Source: Roseateles sp. (lineage in GTDB: Bacteria; Pseudomonadota; Gammaproteobacteria; Burkholderiales; Burkholderiaceae_C). From it: a stretch of 64,000 nucleotides of DNA. The DNA lies in the NCBI GenBank assembly GCA_016790285.1, contig JAEUPJ010000046.1, positions 1-64,000 on the forward strand, written 5' to 3'. Position numbers and translations under genes: made by a program. Positions 1-11,127 of this stretch are shown here, piece by piece. The notes below the pieces were generated by a model. That model was not told the DNA's origin. It did no database searches and was given only the letters and a program-made list of their open reading frames with translations. The number at the start of each line of letters is the position of its first letter. The stretch's first letter is position 1.

Positions 1-1
1 G

Positions 2-1999
<1,998 letters not shown>

Positions 2000-2064
2000 A
2001 CGGTCGATCAGCGCCCCGGCGCGGTACGCGGGGGAACGGGACAAAAGCGCCCGGACTCCCCCAA

Positions 2065-2093
2065 TTGACAGAAGTTTTCATGCCGAAAACTTC
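2065..2093 (+). promoter_or_regulatory. Consensus -35 hexamer adjoining a perfect 9-bp palindrome, candidate promoter/operator
   Basis: A perfect TTGACA (2065-2070) is followed at once by GAAGTTTTC (2071-2079), a 5-nt loop, and GAAAACTTC (2085-2093), a perfect 9-bp inverted repeat. It lies about 155 bp before the ribonuclease gene, in a locally AT-richer patch. No convincing -10 hexamer stands at 16-18 nt, so promoter use is inference. The palindrome could be an operator or a transcript hairpin after maeB. Confidence 0.35.
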
Positions 2094-2136
2094 GTCATGA
2101 GCGCGTCACACATCTCGTAAAAACAAGCACTTAGAC

Positions 2137-2160
2137 GCATGTGAGCGCAGGCTCACATGC
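2137..2160. terminator. Perfect 10-bp inverted repeat between maeB and the ribonuclease gene
   Basis: GCATGTGAGC (2137-2146), a GCAG loop, and GCTCACATGC (2151-2160) form a perfect 10-bp stem with a 4-nt loop. It lies about 140 bp after the maeB stop and 90 bp before the RNase start. There is no T-run after it, so it may be a weak terminator for maeB, a transcript-end stabiliser, or an operator. Confidence 0.4.
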
Positions 2161-2247
2161 CCACATTCCAGACTTGGCCGCCCGGCTGCGGCTTGAGCTT
2201 TTGGGGCCCCTTCGGTACCATGATGGTTTTCCGTTCAGGGTAAACCC

Positions 2248-2670
2248 GTGTCTTTGCTCTCGTGGCTGGCGCGCTCCGGCGCCAAGGCGGTCACCACCGC
2301 CCTGCTGCTTTCCGGCCTCGCCGGAGGTGCGCAAGCCAAGGAAGCCCCTCCCACCGCAACGCCCGCTCTGGCTGAAATTTCGCTGAGCGAGCTGCCCGCC
2401 CAGGCGCAGGAAACCCACCGGCTCGTGTTCGCTGGCGGCCCGTTTCCATATACCAAGGACGGCGTGGTGTTCGGCAATCGCGAGCGCCTGCTCCCCCGCA
2501 AGGCTCGCGGCTTCTACCGCGAATACACGGTCAAAACCCCTGGCGCGCGCAATCGGGGCGCTCGTCGTCTCGTCTGTGGCGGCACCCCGCCCACGGCGCC
2601 TGAGGTTTGTTATTACACCGACGATCACTATGCCAGCTTCAAGCGCATCCGCGCGGCAGCTGGCCGGTGA
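2248..2670 (+). CDS. Secreted guanyl-specific ribonuclease, RNase Sa/barnase (N1/T1) family
   Basis: Likely cuts single-stranded RNA 3' of guanosine after export. Seen: 140 residues from a GTG start. A signal peptide covers about residues 1-30, with a hydrophobic TALLLSGLAGG core and cleavage after AQA. The C-terminal 80 residues match the RNase Sa layout: FPYTKDG; GFYREYTVKTPGARNRG with the general base Glu92; RRLVC with catalytic Arg107; and TDDHYASF with catalytic His127. Cys110 and Cys121 could form a disulfide. Known: these Glu/Arg/His residues are the catalytic set of the family. The next gene, 47 bp downstream, is a barstar-type inhibitor, so the pair is a secreted enzyme with its cytoplasmic protector. 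Confidence 0.9.
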   Translation: MSLLSWLARSGAKAVTTALLLSGLAGGAQAKEAPPTATPALAEISLSELPAQAQETHRLVFAGGPFPYTKDGVVFGNRERLLPRKARGFYREYTVKTPGARNRGARRLVCGGTPPTAPEVCYYTDDHYASFKRIRAAAGR

Positions 2671-2717
2671 AGGTCGAAGGTTCGGCAGTTTTGTGACTTG
2701 AAAGGAGGAACGCGACC

Positions 2718-3113
2718 ATGCTTTTGCAGACCGTCCGTCCCAATATCGTGCAGGCCATACGGGCCTACCGGGTCGAGGACTTGATGCAGGCCGCCCAAGA
2801 AGCGGGCCAGCATTTCCTGTACGCCAACCTGTCGGAGGCGCAGTCCAAGCAGGACGTGCTCGACGGGATCGCCCAGGCTTTCCTCTTCCCTGCTCACTTC
2901 GGCAAGAACCTGGACGCCCTGCATGACTGCATGACCGACCTCGTCCACAAGGCCGGCAGCCAGCCGGGCTTCGTGGTGGTGCTGGAGCAGCTGCCTGACA
3001 ACGTGCGATTCGATCGAGAGGCTCGCGAGCAGTTGCTCGATGTCTTCCGCGACACGGCCGACTACTGGGCCGACCGGAAGGTGCCTTTCCGGTGTTTCTA
3101 TTCTTTTCAGTAG
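2718..3113 (+). CDS. Barstar-family ribonuclease inhibitor
   Basis: Expected to bind and block the RNase encoded just upstream, protecting the cytoplasm before export. Seen: 131 residues, no signal peptide, and the barstar-type block FGKNLDALHDCMTDLV (about residues 70-85), which resembles the YGxNLDALWD segment that contacts barnase; a C-terminal strand ending in CFYSF follows. A very strong ribosome binding site, AAAGGAGG (2701-2708), sits 9 nt before the ATG, while the RNase has a weaker GTG start. That ordering would favour inhibitor over enzyme (inference). Barstar family members also occur without a cognate RNase, but adjacency here supports a pair. Confidence 0.88.
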   Translation: MLLQTVRPNIVQAIRAYRVEDLMQAAQEAGQHFLYANLSEAQSKQDVLDGIAQAFLFPAHFGKNLDALHDCMTDLVHKAGSQPGFVVVLEQLPDNVRFDREAREQLLDVFRDTADYWADRKVPFRCFYSFQ

Positions 3114-3148
3114 CCCGCTCCCAAGAAAACGGGTCATGGGAGCGGGCT
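3112..3148 (+). terminator. Strong hairpin at the barstar stop codon
   Basis: AGCCCGCTCCCA (3112-3123) and TGGGAGCGGGCT (3137-3148) form a perfect 12-bp stem around a 13-nt loop, starting inside the barstar TAG. No T-run follows, so it may be a Rho-independent-like or transcript-protecting element. It most likely marks the 3' end of the RNase/barstar transcript. Confidence 0.55.
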
Positions 3149-3281
3149 GCTGAGGTGGCCCCGGTGGTTGAAAAGCCTGCGCCGAAAAGCGCGAAGACGA
3201 TTGGCAATCCCAACTTCGGCATGAACATGCCGATGATGTGCAGTGCCTTCGATACGTCCATGTGGCTCAATGCCGCATAAG

Positions 3282-3325
3282 AAGACCCCCCGTACCGGCT
3301 GACGCCGGCCCCCCGAGGGGGCGCA
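3282..3325 (+). repeat. Dispersed hairpin repeat, copy 1 (inverted copy at 58028-58070)
   Basis: This 44-nt stretch contains an internal CCGGC/GCCGG hairpin and a CCCCC/GGGGG hairpin. It matches the reverse complement of 58028-58070, which is 43 nt, with one inserted G as the only difference. The rest of 3149-3413 shows no convincing gene: short open frames on both strands lack starts, signals or recognisable family motifs. Confidence 0.75.
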
Positions 3326-3372
3326 GTCAGTGGCCCGGCGAAGCCGGATCCACGACTGCTGCTGTAGGAAGC

Positions 3373-3395
3373 AAAGCCCGCCTTGTGCGGGCTTT
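3373..3395. terminator. Bidirectional-looking intrinsic terminator downstream of rsmA
   Basis: AAAGCCCGC (3373-3381), a 5-nt loop, and GCGGGCTTT (3387-3395) form a perfect 9-bp stem. A T-rich tail follows on the + strand, and a shorter one on the minus strand. It lies just after the rsmA stop codon (minus strand), so it probably ends the lptD-surA-rsmA transcript. A 16-bp segment covering its right arm (3387-3402) recurs at 3418-3433 inside the 3' end of rsmA. Confidence 0.65.
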
Positions 3396-3413
3396 GTTGT
3401 TTGCGGGAGGCGC

Positions 3414-4199
3414 TCAGGCGGGCTTTGTTGTTTCTGCAGCCTGGACGGCGAGGGCGAGATTCACGAATTCGTGGACGGGCACTTCCTCGGCGCGGCGCTG
3501 CAAATCGAAGTGGCCCGAGAAGCCGCGCTCGGTCAGCCAGTGGCCCAGGCTGTGGCGCAAAAGCTTGCGGCGCTGAGAGAAAGCGCTGGCGACCAGCTCG
3601 CCGAGCAACACGGGGTTCACAGCGGGCGGCGTCTTCAGCGGCAGCATGCGCACGATGGCCGAATCCACCCGCGGCGGCGGGTCGAACGCCTCGGGCGGCA
3701 CGTCCAGCACCGACTCGATGTCGTAGCGCCACTGCAGCATCACGCTCAGCCGGCCGTAGTCCTTGCCGCCGGGGCCGGCGGCCATGCGGTCCACGACTTC
3801 CTTCTGCAGCATGAAGTGCTGGTCGACGACGTCGTCCACCACGGGCAGCAGGTGAAACAGGATGGGCGTGGAGATGTTGTAGGGCAGGTTGCCCACCACG
3901 CGCAGCTTCGCGCCCTTGGCGACAGCCAGCGCGTGGAAGTCGACCTTGAGCACGTCGCTCTCGATGACCTCGACGTCGTCACGCTTGCGCAGGCGCGCCG
4001 CCAGGTCGCGGTCGAGCTCGATGACGGTCAGCGGCTTGTGCCGCTCCAGCAGCGGCAGCGTCATCGCGCCCAGGCCCGGCCCGATCTCCACGAGCGTTTC
4101 ACCCGGCTGCGGGTCGATCAGGTCGACGATGGCCTCGATCAGCACCCTGTCGGTCAGGAAATGCTGCCCGAACCGCTTTCTCGCGATGTGTGGCTTCAT
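3414..4199 (-). CDS. rsmA: 16S rRNA dimethyladenosine transferase RsmA (KsgA)
   Basis: Dimethylates two adjacent adenosines in the 3'-terminal helix of 16S rRNA using SAM, a late step of 30S assembly. Seen: about 261 residues from an ATG giving [15 protein letters not shown], the family's usual N-terminus. The open frame extends 47 codons further upstream but that extension runs into surA and is not family-like. Motifs: [11 protein letters not shown] (SAM motif I), ELD (motif II) and NLPYNIS (the catalytic N-L-P-Y). It is the last gene of the lptD-surA-rsmA operon, 52 bp after surA. The pdxA gene that often stands between surA and rsmA is absent. Confidence 0.96.
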   Translation of the reverse strand: MKPHIARKRFGQHFLTDRVLIEAIVDLIDPQPGETLVEIGPGLGAMTLPLLERHKPLTVIELDRDLAARLRKRDDVEVIESDVLKVDFHALAVAKGAKLRVVGNLPYNISTPILFHLLPVVDDVVDQHFMLQKEVVDRMAAGPGGKDYGRLSVMLQWRYDIESVLDVPPEAFDPPPRVDSAIVRMLPLKTPPAVNPVLLGELVASAFSQRRKLLRHSLGHWLTERGFSGHFDLQRRAEEVPVHEFVNLALAVQAAETTKPA

Positions 4200-4251
4200 G
4201 CGCAACTGCGACCAGGCGAGCGCAGCCCCGCAAGCCGTCGGGGGGAAGCGA

Positions 4252-5562
4252 TCAATCCAGCCATTCGCGGACTTCGACGAAGGCCTTGTTGCGCAGGTCC
4301 TTGACCCACTCCTGGTAAGCCTCGTCGTACTTCTGTTCACGCAGCGCCGCGCGCGCCTGGTCGCGCAGCTGCTTCATCTCGATCTCGACGTTGCGGCGCT
4401 CCAGCACCTGGATCAGGTGCACACCGAAGCGCGACACGACGGGCCCCGAGATGCCCTTGAGCGGCAGCGCGTTCATCGCTTCCTCGAACTCGGGCACGAA
4501 GCCGCCGGCGCCCATCCAACCCAGGTCGCCGCCCTCGGGGGCGCTGCCGTCCTCGGAATACGCCTTCGCGATGTCCTCGAACTTGGCCTGGCCGGTCTCG
4601 ATCTGGCGCTTGTACTCGGCCAAGCGGCGGGCGGCCACTTCGGCCGTAAGCTGAGCCGACGGGCGCAGCAGGATATGACGGGCGTGGGTCTGGACGCTCT
4701 GCGTGAGCGAGGCGCCGCCCTGGCGCTCCACGACCTTCAGGATGTGAAAGCCGGCGCCGGTGCGCAGCATCTCGGGCGCGACCTCACCGCTTTTCAGGCC
4801 CTTGACGGCCTGCACGAACACGTCCGGCAGGCGGTCTGCCGGGCGCATGCCGATCTCGCCGCCGCGGGCCTTGTTGCTGTCTTCGGAGACCTCGCGGGCC
4901 ACCTTCGCGAAGTCCTCGCCGCCCTTGATGCGGGCCAGTGCCGCCTCGGCGCGGGCGCGGCGCTCGGCCACGACGCTTTCCGCCGAGCCATCGGGCACCG
5001 GCACGAGCACCTGGGCCAGGTTGATGGCGCCACCCGCGGCCAGCTCGGCGCGCTTCTTGTCGAGGTAGGCGTCGATCTCGGCGTCGGTGACCCTGATGCG
5101 GCCCTGCACCTCGCGCTCGCGCACGCGCTCGGTCATCATCTGGTCGCGCAGGTTCTCGCGGAAGCTCTTGTAGTCGGTGCCGTCCTGCTTGAGGCGCTCG
5201 CGCAGCTGCTCCATCGTGAGCTTGTTCTGCGCCGCGACGTTGCCCACCACGCGGTCGAGTTCGGCCTCGTCGACGCGGTTGCCGTTCTCACGGGCGTAGG
5301 TGACGAGCACGCGGTCCTCGATGAGGGCCTCCAGCGCCTGCTTGCGCAGGCCGGCCGTCTCGGGCATGACCTCGCCGCGCTGGCGCGCCTCCTGGCGCAG
5401 CCGCTCGGTGCGCTGCACGACCTCGCTGGCGGCCACGACGTCCTGGTTGACGACGGCGGCAATGTAGTCCCCCGGCTGCAGCGTGGGCTTCTGTGCCGAG
5501 GCCTGGAAAGTGGCCAGGGCCAGCATCACGGCAAGAATGGGGGGAGCGAGACGAAGCATCAT
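4252..5562 (-). CDS. surA: Periplasmic chaperone / peptidyl-prolyl isomerase SurA
   Basis: Escorts unfolded outer-membrane proteins, including LptD, across the periplasm. Seen: 436 residues; signal peptide [24 protein letters not shown]; a SurA N-terminal domain ([13 protein letters not shown] onward); and two parvulin domains. The first begins near [12 protein letters not shown]; the second contains [25 protein letters not shown] and [14 protein letters not shown]-terminal helix follows. The start overlaps the lptD stop by 4 bp, so the two are translationally coupled, which fits SurA serving LptD folding. Confidence 0.95.
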   Translation of the reverse strand: MMLRLAPPILAVMLALATFQASAQKPTLQPGDYIAAVVNQDVVAASEVVQRTERLRQEARQRGEVMPETAGLRKQALEALIEDRVLVTYARENGNRVDEAELDRVVGNVAAQNKLTMEQLRERLKQDGTDYKSFRENLRDQMMTERVREREVQGRIRVTDAEIDAYLDKKRAELAAGGAINLAQVLVPVPDGSAESVVAERRARAEAALARIKGGEDFAKVAREVSEDSNKARGGEIGMRPADRLPDVFVQAVKGLKSGEVAPEMLRTGAGFHILKVVERQGGASLTQSVQTHARHILLRPSAQLTAEVAARRLAEYKRQIETGQAKFEDIAKAYSEDGSAPEGGDLGWMGAGGFVPEFEEAMNALPLKGISGPVVSRFGVHLIQVLERRNVEIEMKQLRDQARAALREQKYDEAYQEWVKDLRNKAFVEVREWLD

Positions 5563-7955
5563 GGTTGGAAATCTGAACTCGGCGAGCGATCGGAGCTCAG
5601 CCTTCGGTAACCGGGAACATTGTCCTTCAAGACCTTGAGTGCGTTGGAACCGACCTGTGACAGGCCGACCAGCTCCAGCTGCAGCATCAGCTGCGTCTTG
5701 GTTTCAGCGCGGCCGGTGGACAGCCGCTCCACGCCCCAGCGCAGCACCCAGCAGCCCGCGTCGTACTCGAAGCCGAGCACCGAGTCCGTCAGGCGCTTGT
5801 CGCGCAGCGAGTACTGCACGCGGCCGGCGCTGTACCAGGCGCCCCCGCAGGAATTGCTGTTGGCGCCGCGCGAAGTGACGGGCGTGCCGTAGATCGGCCA
5901 CTGCCAGGCGAGCTCCACCTGCTCGCTCTGCGCGCGGGCAAAGCGGTAGGCCACGCTGACCGTCTTGAACGGCCCCGGCGAGTAGCGCGCGCGCATGACC
6001 GAACGCACCGAGCGGTTGGTTTCCGGGTTGAACTCGAGCGTGCCGTCGGCCCACCAGCGTTCGTCCAGGTGCGCGGCCGCCGCCAGCAGCAGGTCGGAGA
6101 AACGCTGGGTCACGGGCTGGCCGTCCGGCGTGATGCGCTGGTCGCGGAACAGGAAGCGCTGCACCACGCCCAGGCGCAGGATCTCCTCGCCCTGGGCGGC
6201 ACTCACCCAGCGGCTCGTGGCCCCCACGCTGAGCGCGTGCAGGTCCGACACCCGGTCGACACCCGAGAACGGGTTGTCGGTGTAGATGGAGTCGAAGTTG
6301 AAGTCCTTGGCCGCGGAGTCGAAGTTCGGCAGGTTGGTCTGGTCGCGAAAGGGCGTGTTCACGTAGAGCAGGCGCGGCTCCAGGCTTTGGCGGTAGTCGC
6401 GGCCGAACAGCGTCGTGTCGCGCTCGAACACCCAGCCATGGTCGATGCTCAGCGTCGGGATGACGCGGCCCATCCGGCGGCGGCCATCGGCCTGCGGCTC
6501 GTCGAGGTCGTAGGCGGCGGCGTTGAACGACGCCCGCGGGATGAACCACCAGGCCTCGCCGCCCAGCGGCGCCGCCACGTGCCCCAGGGCATGCAGGCGC
6601 TGGCCGCCGCGCGGCTGGGCCGGCCGGGCCGAGCCGGGCAGGTCAAAGCGGTTGTATTCGAGCTCCAGCCCGCCCTCCAGACGCGCCTTGCGGCCCCAGG
6701 GGCGGAAGCTGTCCAGCACGGCCTCGTCGGCCGCCGTCGTCACGCGCACGCCGATCTGGGGGCTGCGCTGGTAGGGCGTGTCGAACTGCGACAGCACGTC
6801 AGTGCCCTGCAGGGTCTGCCAGCGCTGGATGCGGGCGTAGGTGTCGATGACGCCCCAGGACAGCTCGCGCTGGCGGTTGAGCGTGAAGTCGCTGGCCAGC
6901 AGGCGAGGCGTCTGGCTCTCGACGCGGCGCGAGAGGTCCTTCCAGTAGTCGTCATCCGACACGCGCTCGCTCTTGAGGCGGTAGCGCCAGTCGCCGAACA
7001 CCTGGCCATCGTTGTTGAACTTCAGGCTCCAGCGCGAGCGGCCGAAGACGCGGTCGCCTGGCAGCAGGTCGACGTTGATGCGGCCGGCGTGGCCCGGCTC
7101 CAGGTAGCGGAACTCGCTGTCCAGGCCCACGCCGCGCTTGGTCATGACGAAGGGCGTGAAGGTGGCGTCGCGCTGCGGGGCGATGTTCCAGTAGTAGGGA
7201 ACGCCGGTTTCGAGGCCGCCCCGGTTGTCCAGGAAGATGTTGGGCGGCAGCCAGCCGGACTTGCGCGCCGAGCTGAGCGGGAAGCTCAGCGACGGCGCCG
7301 CCAGGATGGGCACGCCCAGGAAGTGCAGCACGGCGCCGTCGGCCACGCCCTCGTTGCCGGCCAGGTCCAGCTGCAGCTTGCGGGCCGTCACCTGCCACGC
7401 CGGCTCCTGGCCCTCTACCGCAGGGCAGCTGCTGTAGCTGCCGTCCACGGCGCTCATGTGCTCGCTGTCCTGGAACTTCAGCACCTGGGCCTTGCCCGCG
7501 CCGCCGGTGGCCGCCAGGTAGAAGCTCGGCGTGAGGAACTCGCCCTCGAAGCGGCTCACGTACATCTGCAGCAGCGGCCCGGTGAAGACGTTGCCGTTGT
7601 GGTTGATGCGCACGTTGCCCTCGGCGCGGGCGAAGTCGTCCACGACGCGGTAGCTGAGCTTGTCGGTGTTCAGCAGCAGCTCGCCGTAGCGCAACTCGAC
7701 GCCGTCGCTGCCCTCGGCCAGCTGGTCCATCTGGGCCGACAGCTTGGTGGCGGAGATGACCAGCGCCGGCTTGGCCGCGCCGGGCTTGGCGGGCGCGCCG
7801 AGCACGCGGCTCGTGCGCAGGGGCACGGTGGCGTCCGGCGCGTCGGCCGGGGCTTGCTGGGCAGATGCCTCCCAGGCGCACAGCGCCAGGGCGATCAGCG
7901 TGGTGAGGGGAGCGGGGCGGGGGAGGTGGAACGAGCGCGGCACGGGCGAAGACAA
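5559..7955 (-). CDS. lptD: LPS-assembly outer-membrane protein LptD
   Basis: With LptE, inserts lipopolysaccharide into the outer leaflet of the outer membrane. Seen: 798 residues; signal peptide near residues 15-32 (LTTLIALALCAWEASAQ); an LptA-like OstA domain (about residues 65-200, with ELRYGELLLNTDKLSY and GNVRINHNG); then a long beta-barrel region rich in aromatic strands. It ends with [11 protein letters not shown]. No ATG is available: the frame opens at a TTG (7955), with a GTG 12 nt inside as the alternative, so the exact start is uncertain. First gene of the operon with surA and rsmA. Confidence 0.94.
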   Translation of the reverse strand: MSSPVPRSFHLPRPAPLTTLIALALCAWEASAQQAPADAPDATVPLRTSRVLGAPAKPGAAKPALVISATKLSAQMDQLAEGSDGVELRYGELLLNTDKLSYRVVDDFARAEGNVRINHNGNVFTGPLLQMYVSRFEGEFLTPSFYLAATGGAGKAQVLKFQDSEHMSAVDGSYSSCPAVEGQEPAWQVTARKLQLDLAGNEGVADGAVLHFLGVPILAAPSLSFPLSSARKSGWLPPNIFLDNRGGLETGVPYYWNIAPQRDATFTPFVMTKRGVGLDSEFRYLEPGHAGRINVDLLPGDRVFGRSRWSLKFNNDGQVFGDWRYRLKSERVSDDDYWKDLSRRVESQTPRLLASDFTLNRQRELSWGVIDTYARIQRWQTLQGTDVLSQFDTPYQRSPQIGVRVTTAADEAVLDSFRPWGRKARLEGGLELEYNRFDLPGSARPAQPRGGQRLHALGHVAAPLGGEAWWFIPRASFNAAAYDLDEPQADGRRRMGRVIPTLSIDHGWVFERDTTLFGRDYRQSLEPRLLYVNTPFRDQTNLPNFDSAAKDFNFDSIYTDNPFSGVDRVSDLHALSVGATSRWVSAAQGEEILRLGVVQRFLFRDQRITPDGQPVTQRFSDLLLAAAAHLDERWWADGTLEFNPETNRSVRSVMRARYSPGPFKTVSVAYRFARAQSEQVELAWQWPIYGTPVTSRGANSNSCGGAWYSAGRVQYSLRDKRLTDSVLGFEYDAGCWVLRWGVERLSTGRAETKTQLMLQLELVGLSQVGSNALKVLKDNVPGYRRLSSDRSPSSDFQP

Positions 7956-8027
7956 GGCTCGGAGTCGGTGAGGATGCCGGGGCCGGCGGTTCTTAGAATT
8001 TCATTATCCACGAGGGCCCCTGCCACC

Positions 8028-8588
8028 ATGACCTTGCCGACTCCCGAACTGTTCCAGGCCCTCCTCGCCCAGCCCGCCGACGCCGACCGCCTGATGCGCG
8101 ACGCCTGTGCCGCGCTGCGCCGCAAGCCACCTGCGCCAGCCCCTGTCGATGCCGACGCCCTGCGCGCCGGCCTCGCCTGCATCGCGCCCCTGCCCGACAA
8201 GGGCCTGGACACCGTGCTGCAGCGCCTGCTGGACGACGCCCCGCTTGGCGCCGCGACCGACGGCATCGCCGCCCTGCTGCGCCCGCCCATGCTGGCCTGG
8301 GACGAAGCCCAGGAGCTCGACTGGGCCGTGCGCCACTGGCAGGCGTGCAAGGCCGACGGGCAGCTGGACGACGACCTCGCCGCGGACTTCGGCGAGTACT
8401 GGCGCCGCCTGGAATGGAGCGCGCTGCGCCACCACCTCGTGGTGCTGGGACAGGGCCACGCCGAGTCGCGCCGGCTGCTGGCCTACATCGCCAAGACGGC
8501 GTCGCGCTACGTGGCCCTGGGCCCGCTCAAGCGCGCCATGGAAACGCGGCTGCCCGAGTTCTTCGAGCTGGGCTTCACCTTGAAGTGA
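8028..8588 (+). CDS. Remnant or short homolog of AmgK-type aminoglycoside/sugar phosphotransferase (C-terminal part only)
   Basis: Seen: 186 residues from the ATG at 8028. From about residue 80 the sequence reads like the C-terminal third of AmgK-family kinases (LLRPPMLAWDEAQELDWAV, then EYWRRLEWSALRHHLVVLG and the final YVALGPLKR). Upstream of this there is no phosphate-binding loop and no catalytic HxD...N / DxD block: about 80 residues of low-similarity sequence stand in place of the roughly 230 expected. Known: a full-length amgK, often with murU, commonly stands divergent from lptD in related genomes, and AmgK phosphorylates MurNAc/GlcNAc in wall recycling. Inferred: an internally deleted descendant that cannot act as a kinase. 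It keeps an intact frame, so it may have some other role. Confidence 0.55.
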   Translation: MTLPTPELFQALLAQPADADRLMRDACAALRRKPPAPAPVDADALRAGLACIAPLPDKGLDTVLQRLLDDAPLGAATDGIAALLRPPMLAWDEAQELDWAVRHWQACKADGQLDDDLAADFGEYWRRLEWSALRHHLVVLGQGHAESRRLLAYIAKTASRYVALGPLKRAMETRLPEFFELGFTLK

Positions 8589-8600
8589 CCCGCCGCGCGG

Positions 8601-9547
8601 CTAGGGACAGGTCGCGCAGCCGGCGGCCACGAGCCACGGGTCCTTGTCCTCGCCGCCGAAGATCTCCAGCAGGAAGTCCAGGAAGGCCCGCGTGCGCGCC
8701 GGCACGTACTTGCGCGTGGGCATGCCCGCCCACAGCGTCGTGCCGAAGAGCCGCCACTGCGGCATGACGCGCTCCAGGGCCTGCTCCAGCAGCGCGTCTT
8801 CCACCATGAAGCTCGGCAACCCGGCCACGCCCAGGCCGTGCAGGGCGGCGGCGTAGTTGGTGTCCATGTGTGTCGTGGACAGCGCCGCGCGCGAGGGCAC
8901 GATGGGCAGCGTGATCTCCTCGGAGCCGTCGCCGCGCTGCAGCGTCAGGCCGCGGGCCAGCGCCGGCGTGGGCGGCAGGAGGGCGTCATGCTGCTTGAGG
9001 TCGTGCGGATGCTGCGGCCGGCCGCGCTGGTCCAGGTACTCGGGCGAGGCGCACATGATGAACTCGCTGCGCGCCAGGCGCCGGGCGATGAAGTCGCCGT
9101 CGGGCACCTCGCGGGTCAGGAAGATGGTCAGGTCGTAGCTGTCGTCCACCGTGTCGACCGGGCCGGGCGAGGTGATCTCCAGCGTGACGAGCGGGAATTC
9201 GCGGTGAAAGCGCGGCAGGTGCTTGGCGAGCTGGTGCACGGCAATCGCCGGCGGGCACAGCACCCGCAGCAGGCCGCGCACCTCCTGCGTGGCCGATGCC
9301 GCCAGCGCCGCGGCTTCGTCGACATCGGCCAGGATGCGCCGGGCGCGCTCCAGGTAGGCGTCGCCGATCTCGGTCAGCGACAGCCGCCGCGTCGTGCGGT
9401 TGAGCAGCCGCGTGCCCAGGTGCTCTTCCAGCTCCGCCACCAGACGGGTGACGACCGCGGGCGCCAGGTCCAGCGCCCGCGCGGCACCGGCGAAGCTGCC
9501 TTCGTCGATGACGCGGACGAAGACCTTGATGGCCCGCAGCTGGTCCA

Positions 9548-9548
<1 letters not shown>
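8601..9548 (-). CDS. LysR-family transcriptional regulator
   Basis: Seen: 315 residues. A winged helix-turn-helix occupies the first 60 (MDQLRAIKVFVRVIDEGSF, then AARALDLAPAVVTRLVAELEEHLGTRLLNR). A periplasmic-binding-protein-like effector domain follows, with VRGLLRVLCPPA and the DLTIF segment typical of the CrgA/AaeR-like branch. Its ATG overlaps the stop of the upstream M20 peptidase gene by one base (TGATG), so it is read on the same transcript; this differs from the classic divergent LysR arrangement. The effector is unknown. Confidence 0.9.
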
Positions 9549-11023
<1,475 letters not shown>

Positions 11024-11127
11024 GGCGGCTCCTTGTGCGCTTGTGGCGCATCCGAAGAGTTTAGGACGCCGCTCCGGATAACTACCGGCCTCCGGCGCCA
11101 TCCCCACAACTTAGGCTCGGCGACACC

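Noticed and set aside
3092-3280. 62-codon + strand open frame after barstar
   Set aside because: It starts inside barstar in another frame, runs through a strong hairpin, and lacks a ribosome site or known motif.
2131-3732. Minus-strand 533-codon open frame across the RNase/barstar genes
   Set aside because: It overlaps two well-supported + strand genes and rsmA, with Arg/Pro-rich shadow composition. A short hydrophobic stretch opposite 3190-3260 looked protein-like but has no start context or homology I recognise.
6069-8588. Long + strand open frame of 839 codons opposite lptD
   Set aside because: Its first 650 codons are the antisense shadow of lptD with His/Arg/Val-rich composition. Only the last 186 codons, from the ATG at 8028, form a protein with family motifs.
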